Source: Clostridiales bacterium | GTDB lineage: Bacteria > Bacillota > Clostridia > Lachnospirales > CAG-274 | Reading direction: 5' to 3' | Assembly: GCA_018371275.1 (NCBI GenBank) | Contig: JAHALF010000005.1 | Location: 57,357-121,356, forward strand | Length of the DNA stretch: 64,000 nt | Part shown: in pieces, positions 46,100 through 55,242 of the stretch | How positions within the stretch are numbered: the stretch's first letter is position 1 | Layout of the letters: every line of letters starts with the position of its first letter | Notes under the pieces: model-generated | Databases searched by the model: none | What the model was told of the DNA's origin: nothing | What the model saw: only the letters and a program-made list of their open reading frames with translations | Program-made: the position numbers and the translations under genes

Positions 46100-46912
46100 A
46101 TGAGTTTTAGAGAGAAGATAAAAAATTATAAAAGGATTGTTATAAAGATAGGTACAACATCTTTAACACATAAAAATGGAAAAATAAATTTACAAGCTAT
46201 TGAAAATTTATCTTGGGTTTTATCTGATATTAGAAATCAAGATAAAGAAATTATACTTGTATCATCTGGTGCTATTGCTGTTGGAACAGAAAGGTTAGCT
46301 TTAAGTCAAAGACCTAGAGATATAATAGGAAAGCAAGTAGCATCTGCTGTTGGTCAAGGGGTTCTTATGCAGATATATGAAAGCTTTTTTTCTAGATATA
46401 ACCAAAAAATTGCTCAAATATTGCTTACTAAAGATGTATTTGATAATAATATAACTAGGGAAAATGCTCAAAATACTCTATTTAAGTTATTGGAAATGGG
46501 CGTTATACCTATTGTAAATGAAAATGATACTATATCGACAGATGAAATACAAGGATTTTCTGATAATGATACTTTGTCTGCTTATGTTTGCAATATTGTT
46601 AAAGCAGATATTTTAATTATTTTATCAGATATTGATGGTATGTATACTAAAGACCCTAATAAATATAATGATGCTAAAATAATTAGTGAAATATTTGAGA
46701 TAAATAGCAGTATAGAAAACAGTGCTGAGGGCTCCAATAGTCTTTTAGGGACTGGGGGTATGAAAACTAAAGTTAATTCAGCAAAAATTGTCAATGAAAA
46801 GGGTGCTGATATGATTATTGCTTGTGGAAAAGAACCTAATATTTTATTTAAAATATTAAATGGTGAGAATATTGGTACTTTATTTGTTTGTAATAAAGGG
46901 AGGACTTTATGA
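46100..46912 (+). CDS. proB: Glutamate 5-kinase (short form)
   Basis: First step of proline synthesis: ATP phosphorylates glutamate's gamma-carboxylate. The amino-acid-kinase fold is seen in VIKIGTTSLT, LVSSGAIAVG, IPIVNENDT, DNDTLSA and the lysine block GTGGMKTKV. At 270 aa it has only the kinase domain; the C-terminal PUA domain of longer ProB is missing, as in several Bacillota. It overlaps proA by 4 nt (ATGA). Confidence 0.95.
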   Translation: MSFREKIKNYKRIVIKIGTTSLTHKNGKINLQAIENLSWVLSDIRNQDKEIILVSSGAIAVGTERLALSQRPRDIIGKQVASAVGQGVLMQIYESFFSRYNQKIAQILLTKDVFDNNITRENAQNTLFKLLEMGVIPIVNENDTISTDEIQGFSDNDTLSAYVCNIVKADILIILSDIDGMYTKDPNKYNDAKIISEIFEINSSIENSAEGSNSLLGTGGMKTKVNSAKIVNEKGADMIIACGKEPNILFKILNGENIGTLFVCNKGRTL

Positions 46913-48159
46913 ACCTTATAAAAGTATGTGAAGATGCAAAAATTGCAAGTAGAGATTTATCTAGGCTTAAATCTATTGAAAAAGATACTATATTAAAAGC
47001 TTGTAGTAAGGTACTTTTAGATGAAAAAGATATAATAATAAATGCCAATAAGATAGATATAAAAAATGCTAAAGAAAATAATATAAAAGATAGTTTAATA
47101 GATAGATTATTGTTAGATGAAAAAAGAATAGAGTCTATGTCTAATGGTATATTACAAATAGCTAATTTAGATGACCCTTTAGATGAGTATATTGATATGA
47201 AAGTTTTGCCAAATGGTTTAAAGGTTGGTAAAAAAAGAGTGGCTATGGGAGTTATTGGTATAATATATGAAGCTAGACCAAATGTAACTTCTGATGCTTT
47301 TGCTATGTGTTTTAAAGCCTCTAGTTCTGTTATTTTAAAAGGTGGAAAAGAAGCTTTAAATTCTAATAAGGTTATAGTTGGTTTATTTAGAAAAACTATA
47401 AAAAACCTAGGTTATAATGAAAATATGGTTATACTTATAGAAGATACTAATAGAGAAACTACTACAAAACTTATGAAAATGAATGAATATATAGATTTAT
47501 TAATACCTAGAGGTGGTGCTGGTCTTATTAGAGCTGTTGTAGAAAATAGTACTATACCTGTTATAGAAACAGGAGTTGGAAATTGTCATATATTTATAGA
47601 TGAATATGCAGACAAGGAAAAAGCTATAGATATTATAATAAATGCAAAAGTGCAACGTCCTTCTGTTTGTAATGCTATGGAAACTTTATTAATACATAAA
47701 AATATTATTAATCATATTTTGCCTGAATTGGTGGAGAGATTATTAGATAATAATGTAGAAATAAGAGCGGATAAATTTATTTTAGATATGTTTGATAATA
47801 AAAATATATTATTAGCAACAGAAGAGGACTGGAAACAAGAGTTTTTAGATTATATTTTAGCCATAAAATATGTGGAAAATATAGATGGTGCTATAAGTCA
47901 TATACAAAAATATTCTACTGGACATTCTGAAGCTATTATTACTGAAAATTATTCTAACTATAATAAATTTGTTGATGAAATAGATTCAGCTGTTGTATAT
48001 GTTAATGCTTCTACTAGATTCACTGATGGAGAACAATTTGGGCTTGGAGCTGAAATAGGAATTAGCACACAAAAATTACACGCGAGAGGTCCTATGGGAA
48101 TAAAAGAAATAACATCATATAAGTATATTGTTTTAGGTAATGGGAATATAAGAAAATAA
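46909..48159 (+). CDS. proA: Glutamate-5-semialdehyde dehydrogenase
   Basis: Reduces glutamyl-5-phosphate to glutamate semialdehyde with NADPH. The aldehyde-dehydrogenase catalytic Cys is in QRPSVCNAMETLL. The cofactor block VILKGGKEALNSNK is present. The end GPMGIKEITSYKYI is typical of ProA. At 416 aa it is full length. It is translationally coupled to proB, as in the usual proBA pair; proC is not here. Confidence 0.96.
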   Translation: MNLIKVCEDAKIASRDLSRLKSIEKDTILKACSKVLLDEKDIIINANKIDIKNAKENNIKDSLIDRLLLDEKRIESMSNGILQIANLDDPLDEYIDMKVLPNGLKVGKKRVAMGVIGIIYEARPNVTSDAFAMCFKASSSVILKGGKEALNSNKVIVGLFRKTIKNLGYNENMVILIEDTNRETTTKLMKMNEYIDLLIPRGGAGLIRAVVENSTIPVIETGVGNCHIFIDEYADKEKAIDIIINAKVQRPSVCNAMETLLIHKNIINHILPELVERLLDNNVEIRADKFILDMFDNKNILLATEEDWKQEFLDYILAIKYVENIDGAISHIQKYSTGHSEAIITENYSNYNKFVDEIDSAVVYVNASTRFTDGEQFGLGAEIGISTQKLHARGPMGIKEITSYKYIVLGNGNIRK

Positions 48160-48189
48160 AAAACCACTAATATATATTGGTGGTTTTTT
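48160..48189. terminator. Bidirectional terminator between proA and spoIVA
   Basis: AAAACCACTAATA pairs with TATTGGTGGTTTT with one wobble, and extra Ts follow. The two genes converge here. Confidence 0.85.
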
Positions 48190-48201
48190 ATAAAATTAAT
48201 T

Positions 48202-49680
48202 TTATAATAAAATACAGATTAAGCCTCCGTTACCTTCATTTATTATTTTTTGTAGTGTTTCTTGTAATTTTAATTGTGTGTCTTCAGGTATTCTATAAAG
48301 TTTTGTATTAAGCCCATCATTTACTAAATCTGATAATGATTTACCAAAAATATTATAGTCCCAAATTTTATCTTTTTCATTTTCAAATTGCTCTAAAAGG
48401 TATTGAGATAATTCTTTACTTTGGTCTTCACTACCAACTATTGGTGCAACTTCTGTTTGGATATCCGCTTTTATAAGGTGAAAGCTAGGAGCTGTTGCTT
48501 TAATTTTTATACCATATCTTGAGCCGTGTTTTATAAGTTCTGGTTTTTCTAAAATCATTTCATCTAGAGTTGGTGTAACTATTCCATATCCTTTTGTTTT
48601 TACTTCTTCTATTGCATATTTTACTTTATCATATTCTTTTTTTGCTTGTGATAAAAGTTTTATTGTAGATATTAACTCGTATTCGTTATTTATATCCATA
48701 TTAGTTGTTTCGCTTAAAACTTTATAAAATAGATTATCATTTAGTCCTATTTCTATATTACCTAAGCCTTCTCCTAATTCTATTTTATCTATATATGCTT
48801 TTTTTATGTATTCGTTATTTTCTAATATTGATATAGTAGATTTTATATTATGTAGTTTATTAATTTCTGGTAATAATTTTTTTGTGTCTTGTATTATACT
48901 TTGTTTTAGCCAATGATTTATATCTAATGTTTCAATCCATTTTGGTAAATTTAAATTTAGCTGTTTTATAGGGAATTCATATAAAACTTTTTCTAGTATA
49001 GAATTTATATCTTCCTCTTTTAGTTGTGCAATGTTTACTGGTATAACGGGTGAGTTATATTTTTCTGATAGTTCTTGTTTTAGTATATCCGTTTGTTGTG
49101 AGTAAGGTTTTGATGTATTTAAAAGTATAACAAAAGGTTTTGATAAAGATTTTAGCTCTTTTATTACTTTTTCTTCTGCAATTATGTATTCTTCTCGTGG
49201 AATATCTGTAATTGTTCCATCTGTTGTAACAACTATACCTATTGTAGAATGGTCTGTTATTACCTTTTTTGTACCTATCTCTGCAGCCTCTTCAAATGGA
49301 ATTTTTTCGCTAAACCACGGTGTTGAAACCATTCTTGGCTGATTTTCATCCATATACCCAGAAGCTCCTGGTACTACATATCCAACACAATCTATCATTC
49401 TTACATTGAAACTTGCATTATCATCTATGTTGATAGAAACTGCATTATTTGGAATAAATTTTGGCTCTGTAGTCATAATAGTTTTTCCAGCTGAGCTTTG
49501 AGGAAGTTCATCTTTAGTTCTTTCTTTGTCATATTCATCATCTATATTAGGTATTACTAATAAATCCATAAATCTTTTTATAAAAGTAGATTTTCCTGTT
49601 CTAACTGGTCCAACAACACCTATGTATATATCTCCATTTGTTCTTTCGGATATATCTTTATAAATATTAAATTGTTCCAT
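48202..49680 (-). CDS. spoIVA: Spore coat morphogenetic ATPase SpoIVA
   Basis: Forms the ATP-driven basement layer of the spore coat around the forespore. The N-terminal TRAFAC-like NTPase has Walker A GPVRTGKST at 24-32, then FNVRMIDCVGYVVPGASG. The middle and C-terminal coat-assembly regions follow. From the ATG at 49680, which has GGAGG upstream, the protein has 492 aa, the same as B. subtilis SpoIVA. This marks the organism as an endospore former. A sigma-E-like promoter lies upstream, matching known mother-cell control. Confidence 0.97.
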   Translation of the reverse strand: MEQFNIYKDISERTNGDIYIGVVGPVRTGKSTFIKRFMDLLVIPNIDDEYDKERTKDELPQSSAGKTIMTTEPKFIPNNAVSINIDDNASFNVRMIDCVGYVVPGASGYMDENQPRMVSTPWFSEKIPFEEAAEIGTKKVITDHSTIGIVVTTDGTITDIPREEYIIAEEKVIKELKSLSKPFVILLNTSKPYSQQTDILKQELSEKYNSPVIPVNIAQLKEEDINSILEKVLYEFPIKQLNLNLPKWIETLDINHWLKQSIIQDTKKLLPEINKLHNIKSTISILENNEYIKKAYIDKIELGEGLGNIEIGLNDNLFYKVLSETTNMDINNEYELISTIKLLSQAKKEYDKVKYAIEEVKTKGYGIVTPTLDEMILEKPELIKHGSRYGIKIKATAPSFHLIKADIQTEVAPIVGSEDQSKELSQYLLEQFENEKDKIWDYNIFGKSLSDLVNDGLNTKLYRIPEDTQLKLQETLQKIINEGNGGLICILL

Positions 49681-49713
49681 ATTAACCTCCTTAAACCAAT
49701 TTAAATACATTTT

Positions 49714-49742
49714 AGTATATGAATTTAAATTTAAAAATATGT
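49714..49742 (-). promoter_or_regulatory. Sigma-E-like promoter of spoIVA
   Basis: On the minus strand ACATATT (49742-49736), 14-bp spacer and CATATACT (49721-49714) closely fit the Bacillus sigma-E consensus (ATATT / CATACAnT), about 35 bp before the spoIVA start. spoIVA is a known sigma-E gene. Confidence 0.6.
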
Positions 49743-49894
49743 TTTATACAATTTTAATTTTATTAAAAATTTATTTATGTTTTTTAAATAAAAATGTAAT
49801 AAAATGGAAAAAATATGTAGGTTAAAAAAATTTACTACAAGTAATATTATATATTAAAAATTTAAAAAGTTCAAATAATAAAAAAAAAAAAAAT

Positions 49895-49925
49895 GACAAA
49901 AAGTATTGACAATAGACAAAAAGTA
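49895..49925. repeat. Direct repeats around the -35 of the element's regulator gene
   Basis: GACAAAAAGTA occurs at 49895-49905 and 49915-49925, exactly 20 bp apart, about two helical turns. The copies flank the TTGACA box of the Xre gene promoter. This is the expected geometry for an autoregulatory operator. Confidence 0.55.
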
Positions 49926-49934
49926 GACTATACT
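49906..49934 (+). promoter_or_regulatory. Consensus sigma-A promoter of the element
   Basis: TTGACA (49906-49911), 17-bp spacer and TATACT (49929-49934), about 24 bp before the Xre gene. It is a strong promoter that a repressor bound to the flanking repeats could shut off. Confidence 0.8.
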
Positions 49935-49957
49935 CTTTTTGAAAGGGGTGATTTAAT

Positions 49958-50146
49958 ATGAAAATATCTTTAAAAGCTGCAAGAGTGAATGCTAATTTAA
50001 CACAACAAGAAGTTGCAGATATAATAAAAGTTAGTAAACATACTATAATAAATTGGGAAAAAGGAAAAACATCAGTTGGTTATGCTCCATTAAAAGTTTT
50101 AAGTGAAATTTATAATATTGAGATGGAAAATATTTTTTTAGGTTAA
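49958..50146 (+). CDS. Xre/Cro-family helix-turn-helix regulator of the element
   Basis: A 62-aa protein that is only a helix-turn-helix domain (LTQQEVADIIKVSKHTIINWEKGKTS). This is the Cro/Xre fold, which binds operators as a dimer. It is the first gene of the element and has its own consensus promoter with flanking direct repeats, so it probably represses itself and perhaps the whole unit. It is too short for an induction domain, so any SOS or metalloprotease trigger must act otherwise. SD GAAAGGGGTG is strong. Confidence 0.85.
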   Translation: MKISLKAARVNANLTQQEVADIIKVSKHTIINWEKGKTSVGYAPLKVLSEIYNIEMENIFLG

Positions 50147-50166
50147 ATTTTAAGAAAGGATTATTT

Positions 50167-50559
50167 ATGGATAAAGAGAAGAGAAAAAAAGGAGAAAAAT
50201 ATTTGAAAAACTGGGGACAAGGAATTTTAGATATAGAAAACTTACAAACAGAAATTAACAAAATAAGAAAAAACAATAATGTTTTTGATAGTATACAAAT
50301 AGACAATAAAAGCGATATAGTAAATATTTATAATAATATTATAAATGAAAAGTTAGAAAATCTTAAGAACTTAATTTATGAATATAAGTTTGTAGATGAT
50401 ATAATAAGTAATTTAGAAGAATATCAAAAAGATGTAATACGTTTTAGGTATATCTACAAAAATAGTTGGCAAGCTGTTGCTTTAAAAGTACATATAAGTC
50501 TTAGACAATGTTTTAATGTAAAAAATTTGGTTATAAATAAAATTTTAAAAAGTGTTTAA
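50167..50559 (+). CDS. Sigma-region-4-like phage regulator (ArpU/DUF1492 type)
   Basis: A 130-aa protein with a helical N-terminal half and a C-terminal helix-turn-helix like sigma factor region 4 (YQKDVIRFRYIYKNSWQAVA, then HISLRQCFNVKNLVINKIL). Such proteins (ArpU, RinA-like, DUF1492) turn on late genes just upstream of the terminase genes in many Gram-positive phages, and this one has that position. It may replace the repressor/antirepressor module that the element lacks. SD AAAGGA is moderate. Confidence 0.75.
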   Translation: MDKEKRKKGEKYLKNWGQGILDIENLQTEINKIRKNNNVFDSIQIDNKSDIVNIYNNIINEKLENLKNLIYEYKFVDDIISNLEEYQKDVIRFRYIYKNSWQAVALKVHISLRQCFNVKNLVINKILKSV

Positions 50560-50665
50560 ATAGGTTACAGATTTTTTGCATTAACTTTATATTATATTTT
50601 GCTATGATTATATTGACCTTTAAAATTATTATTTGTTTTATGATAGTAAATTGGGAGGTGAATAT

Positions 50666-51040
50666 TTGAATAATAAACAAAAGTTATTTTGTAAGTATTA
50701 TATAGAAACACAAGATGTTAAAATAGCTACTAAAAAATGTGGGTATAAGGAAAATACAGGAATAAAGTTATTAAAAGATGAAAGAATAAAAAATTATATA
50801 CAAGAAAATATTAAAAATGAAAAAGTTGCTAATTCAGATGAAATTATAGAATGTCTTACTAAAATAATGCGTGGCAAAGGAGATAAAGATGATGACAATT
50901 TATTAAAGGATATATCTGTAAGAGAGAGATTAAAAGCTGCTGAATTATTAGGTAAAGTTTATTCTATATTTTCCCCTAAACAAGATAACAGTAAGGAAGA
51001 AAGTGTTTTTATAGTGGGTAGTGATTTAATAAGGGAATAG
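50666..51040 (+). CDS. Terminase small subunit
   Basis: DNA-recognition subunit of the packaging motor, Terminase_2 family. The N-terminal helix-turn-helix block NNKQKLFCKYYIETQDVKIATKKCGY is characteristic. The C-terminal part (VRERLKAAELLGKVYSIF) is the oligomerisation/TerL-contact region. I place the start at TTG 50666, correctly spaced after GGGAGGTG; the longer frame would include the SD. It is 124 aa from that start. The next gene starts one base after its stop. Confidence 0.85.
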   Translation: MNNKQKLFCKYYIETQDVKIATKKCGYKENTGIKLLKDERIKNYIQENIKNEKVANSDEIIECLTKIMRGKGDKDDDNLLKDISVRERLKAAELLGKVYSIFSPKQDNSKEESVFIVGSDLIRE

Positions 51041-51041
51041 T

Positions 51042-52283
51042 ATGGAGAATAGAATATATTTGCCAGATATAGTTGGAAAAGGATATAGAGAGTATTGGAA
51101 TTTTGAAGGTAGATTTAGAGTGTGTAAGGGGTCTAGAGCTAGTAAAAAGTCTAAAACTACTGCTTTAAATTTTATTTTTAGAATGATGAAATACAAAGAT
51201 TCTAATCTTTTAGTAGTTAGAAAAACTTACAATACTCTTAAAGATAGTTGCTTTGCTGAACTTAGATGGGCAATAAATACTCTTGGTGTATCTAAATATT
51301 GGGAATGTAAAACGTCTCCACTTGAAATAATATACTTACCAACAAATCAAAAAATATACTTTAGGGGGCTTGATGACCCCTTTAAAATAACATCTATAAC
51401 AACACAAAAAGGGGTTTTATGTTGGTTATGGATAGAAGAGGCATATGAAATAGACAATGAAGAAGATTTTGATATTTTACAAGAAAGTATTAGAGGAAAA
51501 GTTCCAAAAGGTCTTTTTAAACAAATTACACTAACATTTAACCCTTGGAATGAAAAACATTGGATCAAAAAAAGATTTTTTGATTGTAATGATGATGATA
51601 TATTGGCTATTACAACTAATTATATGATTAATGAATGGCTTGATGATGCAGACAAGAAAATGTTTGAGGATATGAAAAAAAATAATCCTAGAAGATATCA
51701 AGTTGCTGGTCTTGGTAAATGGGGTATAACAAATGGTCTTGTATATGAAAACTTTTTTGAAATAGATTTTGATGTAGAAGAAATTAAAAAAAGAAAAAAT
51801 ATAGTTTCTATTTTTGGTCTTGATTTTGGGTATACTAATGATCCTACTGCATTATTTTGTGGGTTAGTTGATATAGATATTAAAGAAATTTATGTATTTG
51901 ATGAACTTTATAAAAAAGCATTAACTAATTTTAAAATATATCAAGAAGTGTTTAATATGGGATATATTAAAGAGGTTATTGTGGCAGATTCTGCTGAACC
52001 TAAAAGTATAGAAGAACTTAAGGAGCTTGGTATTAATAAAATAAGAGCAGCTAAAAAAGGAAAAGATAGCTTAAATAATGGTATACAGTATATACAAGAT
52101 TTTAAGATAATTATACATCCTAAATGTAAAAATTTTTTAAATGAAATATGTAATTATACCTGGAGTAAAGATGAAATGGGAAAATCTATTAATAGACCTA
52201 TAGATAAATACAATCATCTTTTAGATGCTATGCGGTATGCTATACAATCTATAAATAAAGAAGATAGATTTAGCTTTAAATGA
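51042..52283 (+). CDS. Terminase large subunit (PBSX type)
   Basis: The packaging ATPase and headful or cos nuclease. The N-terminal ATPase has a P-loop-like GSRASKKSKTT near residues 28-38 and a Walker B/Glu in VLCWLWIEEAYE. The C-terminal RNase-H-like nuclease shows the acidic residues in FGLDFGYTNDP, VADSAEPKSIEELKE and NHLLDAMRYA. At 413 aa it is complete. An intact motor shows that the element can in principle package DNA, which a pure tailocin would not need. Confidence 0.93.
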   Translation: MENRIYLPDIVGKGYREYWNFEGRFRVCKGSRASKKSKTTALNFIFRMMKYKDSNLLVVRKTYNTLKDSCFAELRWAINTLGVSKYWECKTSPLEIIYLPTNQKIYFRGLDDPFKITSITTQKGVLCWLWIEEAYEIDNEEDFDILQESIRGKVPKGLFKQITLTFNPWNEKHWIKKRFFDCNDDDILAITTNYMINEWLDDADKKMFEDMKKNNPRRYQVAGLGKWGITNGLVYENFFEIDFDVEEIKKRKNIVSIFGLDFGYTNDPTALFCGLVDIDIKEIYVFDELYKKALTNFKIYQEVFNMGYIKEVIVADSAEPKSIEELKELGINKIRAAKKGKDSLNNGIQYIQDFKIIIHPKCKNFLNEICNYTWSKDEMGKSINRPIDKYNHLLDAMRYAIQSINKEDRFSFK

Positions 52284-52303
52284 AAATTACAAAGGAGGTT
52301 TTT

Positions 52304-53692
52304 ATGAACCTTGAACCTAATTTTGAAACAGATGAAATAAATAAAATTATAAATAAATTTGGTAATGAAAAAGCATTTATCGAATTTTTAGAACAAAATA
52401 TATTAAATTTTTTGAACTCTGAGCAAAGAACAAGTATGTTAATAGGTGAAGAATATTATATAGGTAATCACGATATTTTAAAAAGAAAACGTACTATAAT
52501 TGGAAAAGATGGTAATAAACAAGAAATATATAATTTACCTAATAATAGGATAGTTGATAACCAGTATGCTAGAATAGTTGACCAAAAAAATAGCTACTTA
52601 TTATCAAAGCCTATGACTATTTGCTGTAATGATGAAAGTTTTACAGATAATATTGAAAAAATATTTGATAAAACATTTTATAGGCTTATTAAAAATATAG
52701 GTGAAGATGCTATTAATTGTGGTATTGGTTGGCTTTATATATTTTTTGATGAAAATGGAAACATTGGATTTAAAAGATTTAAGCCTTATGAAATATTACC
52801 TATATGGTTAGATGAAGAACATACTATATTAGAATGTTTACTTAGAATATATAATATAGAAGATTATTGCTTTAACAATAAAAATATTATAACTCAAGTT
52901 GAGTTATATACTAAAACTGGAATACAATATTATATTTTAGACAATCAAAAATTAATACTAGATACATCTAAAGGGTTTAAACCCTATATATATAATTCTT
53001 ATAAATCTCCTCTATCTTGGGATAAAATCCCTATAATATCTTTTAAATTTAATTCTAAAGAAATTCCATTAATAAAAAGAGTAAAAACTTTACAAGATTC
53101 CTTAAATACTATTAGAAGTGACTTTATGAACAATATGCAAGAAGATGCTAGAAACACTATACTTATTCTTAAAAATTATGATGGTACTAATTTATCTGAA
53201 TTTAGAAAAAATTTATCTGAATATGGTGTTGTAAAAGTTAAAACTATAGATGGTAATGAAGGTGGTGTTGAGGCATTAAAAGTAAATATCGATAGCAATA
53301 ATTATGAATTACTTGCTAAAGCATTAAAAAAAGCAATAATAGAAAATGCTAGAGGTTATGACTGTAAAGATGAAAATATAGGTCAAAATCCTAACCAGAT
53401 GAACATACAAAGTGCTTATGCAGATATTGACCTTGATGCTAGTCTTATGGAAACGGAGTTTCAAGCATCCTTTGAAATGCTATTTTGGTTTATTAAAAAA
53501 TATTTTAGTCATATTTATAAAAAAGATTTTAATGATATTAATATAGATATAATTTTTAATAAAGATATTTTAATAAATGAGACAGAGGCTATAAATAACT
53601 GTGTAAAATCTATGGGAATTATATCTAAAGAAACTATTATTAGTATGCACCCTTGGGTGTCTAATATTAAACAAGAACTTAGTAAAATATAA
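52304..53692 (+). CDS. Portal protein (SPP1 gp6-like)
   Basis: The dodecameric ring at the capsid vertex through which DNA enters. Homologous in pattern to phage_prot_Gp6: the N-terminal YYIGNHDILKRKR and NRIVDNQYARIVDQKNSYLLSKP, a long middle, and the tail NIQSAYADIDLDASLMETEF. At 462 aa from the ATG at 52304 (AAAGGAGG upstream), it is full length. A longer frame back to 52280 would overlap the terL stop and lacks an SD. Confidence 0.9.
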   Translation: MNLEPNFETDEINKIINKFGNEKAFIEFLEQNILNFLNSEQRTSMLIGEEYYIGNHDILKRKRTIIGKDGNKQEIYNLPNNRIVDNQYARIVDQKNSYLLSKPMTICCNDESFTDNIEKIFDKTFYRLIKNIGEDAINCGIGWLYIFFDENGNIGFKRFKPYEILPIWLDEEHTILECLLRIYNIEDYCFNNKNIITQVELYTKTGIQYYILDNQKLILDTSKGFKPYIYNSYKSPLSWDKIPIISFKFNSKEIPLIKRVKTLQDSLNTIRSDFMNNMQEDARNTILILKNYDGTNLSEFRKNLSEYGVVKVKTIDGNEGGVEALKVNIDSNNYELLAKALKKAIIENARGYDCKDENIGQNPNQMNIQSAYADIDLDASLMETEFQASFEMLFWFIKKYFSHIYKKDFNDINIDIIFNKDILINETEAINNCVKSMGIISKETIISMHPWVSNIKQELSKI

Positions 53693-53757
53693 GAGTATGT
53701 AATTTTAAAGGTTGGTAGAATTGGGTGGGTGGGCAAATTTTTTATAAGGAGGTCTTT

Positions 53758-54186
53758 ATGGACATTAAACAATTAGTTAACTTAGGTATAGAAGAATCTA
53801 AGGCTAAAGAAATTTATAATAAAATAGAAAAATATATTTTGGAGGAAATTAAATTAAAAACTAAAGAATATGAAAACAAAATTTTAGATTTGGAGCTTAA
53901 AATGGCTGTTGAAAGACAACTTTTTATGTCTAAAGCTAAAAATATTAAAGCTACTATGGCTTTAATAGATTTTAATAAATTAGATAGAAAAAACATAGAT
54001 GAAAAAGCTATTAAAAATATGGTAGATGAACTTAGAAATAATGAAGAAACTAAGTTTTTATTTAGTGAAGAGGAATATAATAAAATAACTGGATTTAAAC
54101 CTCTAGAATCTAATATAAGTAGTATAGCTAATAGACAATTAAGCTATGAAGAACTTTGTAAATATTATGAAAAAGGTATTTTTTAG
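53758..54186 (+). CDS. Phage scaffold / minor structural protein (GP20 family)
   Basis: A 142-aa, largely helical, charged protein directly before the capsid gene. The tail NIKATMALIDFNKLDRKNID, then NNEETKFLF resembles the GP20-type scaffolding proteins, where a run on residues and their activation index is followed by a 'pyLF' motif. The ATG at 53758 follows AAGGAGG. Scaffold proteins direct capsid assembly and are removed before packaging. No protease gene is seen, so exit without cleavage is likely. Confidence 0.75.
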   Translation: MDIKQLVNLGIEESKAKEIYNKIEKYILEEIKLKTKEYENKILDLELKMAVERQLFMSKAKNIKATMALIDFNKLDRKNIDEKAIKNMVDELRNNEETKFLFSEEEYNKITGFKPLESNISSIANRQLSYEELCKYYEKGIF

Positions 54187-54197
54187 GAGGATAAAAT

Positions 54198-55232
54198 ATG
54201 GGTCAATTTAATAATAAAAGCTTTAATCAGGTAGCTTTTGGGAGATACATAGAAAGTTTACCTAATGTTAAGAAAAATGAATTAATAAAATCTGCTGTTC
54301 TTAAACCTAATGCAGAAATAAGAAGAGCTTTTTCTTCTCAAGGTGGTAGTGGTTATGCTATTTTACCTATGTATGGAAGAATAGGTGGAAATGCTATAAA
54401 TTATGACGGGAAAACAGATATTGTACCTAATGCAACTAAAACTTTTGAGCGAGGTGTAGTTGTTGTTGGAAGAGCTAATGCTTGGCTTGAAGATGACTTT
54501 TCTGAAGATATAACAGGTGGTGTTGGATTTATGTCTAATGTTGCAAAACAAGTAAGTGAATATTTTGATGATATTGATCAAAAAACTCTTCTTGCTATAT
54601 TAAAAGGAATCTTTTCTATGACTGGAGATGAAAATGAGGAATTTGTGGAGAATCATACTTATGATATATCTAATCTTGCAAATCCTAAAATAGATGTTAC
54701 TACGCTTAATACTGCTATACAAAAAGCTTGTGGAGATAATAAAACTAAATTTTCTATTGTTATTATGCATAGTGTTGTTGCTACTAATTTAGAAAACTTA
54801 AATTTACTTAATTATTTAAAATATACTGATAAAAGGGGTATACAAAGGGATTTAGGTCTTGCTACTTTAAATGGTAAAATTGTATTAATTGATGATAGTA
54901 TGCCTTTTGAAGGTGGCGATGATGAAAGAGTATATACTACATATATATTAGGAAAGGGTGCTATTGATTTTGAAGATATTGGGGCTAAAGTGCCTTATGA
55001 GATAAACAGAGACCCTAAAACTAATGGTGGTCAGGATACTTTATATGCTAGATCTAGAAAATGTTTTGCACCTTTTGGTTTATCATATATTAAAAAGCAA
55101 CAAGTTAGCTTATCTCCTACTGATGATGAGTTGTCAAATGGTTTGAATTGGTCCTTAGTTACAGATGTTGAAAAAGGAACATTTATTGAGGGTAAATCTA
55201 TACCTATTGCTAGAATTATTTCTAAAGGTTAA
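54198..55232 (+). CDS. Major capsid protein
   Basis: Predicted HK97-fold coat protein of the PBSX/coat-protein type. Visible features are the N-terminal arm, GSGYAILPMYGRIGG, then FERGVVVVGRANAWLEDDF, the long spine-helix region around DDIDQKTLLAILKGIFSM, and the C-terminal FAPFGLSYIKKQQ. At 344 aa it is full length. It starts 11 nt after the scaffold stop with a good AGGAGG SD. Confidence 0.88.
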   Translation: MGQFNNKSFNQVAFGRYIESLPNVKKNELIKSAVLKPNAEIRRAFSSQGGSGYAILPMYGRIGGNAINYDGKTDIVPNATKTFERGVVVVGRANAWLEDDFSEDITGGVGFMSNVAKQVSEYFDDIDQKTLLAILKGIFSMTGDENEEFVENHTYDISNLANPKIDVTTLNTAIQKACGDNKTKFSIVIMHSVVATNLENLNLLNYLKYTDKRGIQRDLGLATLNGKIVLIDDSMPFEGGDDERVYTTYILGKGAIDFEDIGAKVPYEINRDPKTNGGQDTLYARSRKCFAPFGLSYIKKQQVSLSPTDDELSNGLNWSLVTDVEKGTFIEGKSIPIARIISKG

Positions 55233-55242
55233 GGGGTATTTT

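Noticed and set aside
10000..48000. CRISPR arrays, tRNA or rRNA genes
   Set aside because: I found no regularly spaced repeats and no cloverleaf- or rRNA-like stretches; intergenic gaps are too short.
49860..49895. Poly-A tract as an attachment site or insertion scar
   Set aside because: No matching copy at the right boundary near 63812; a simple AT-rich run is enough.
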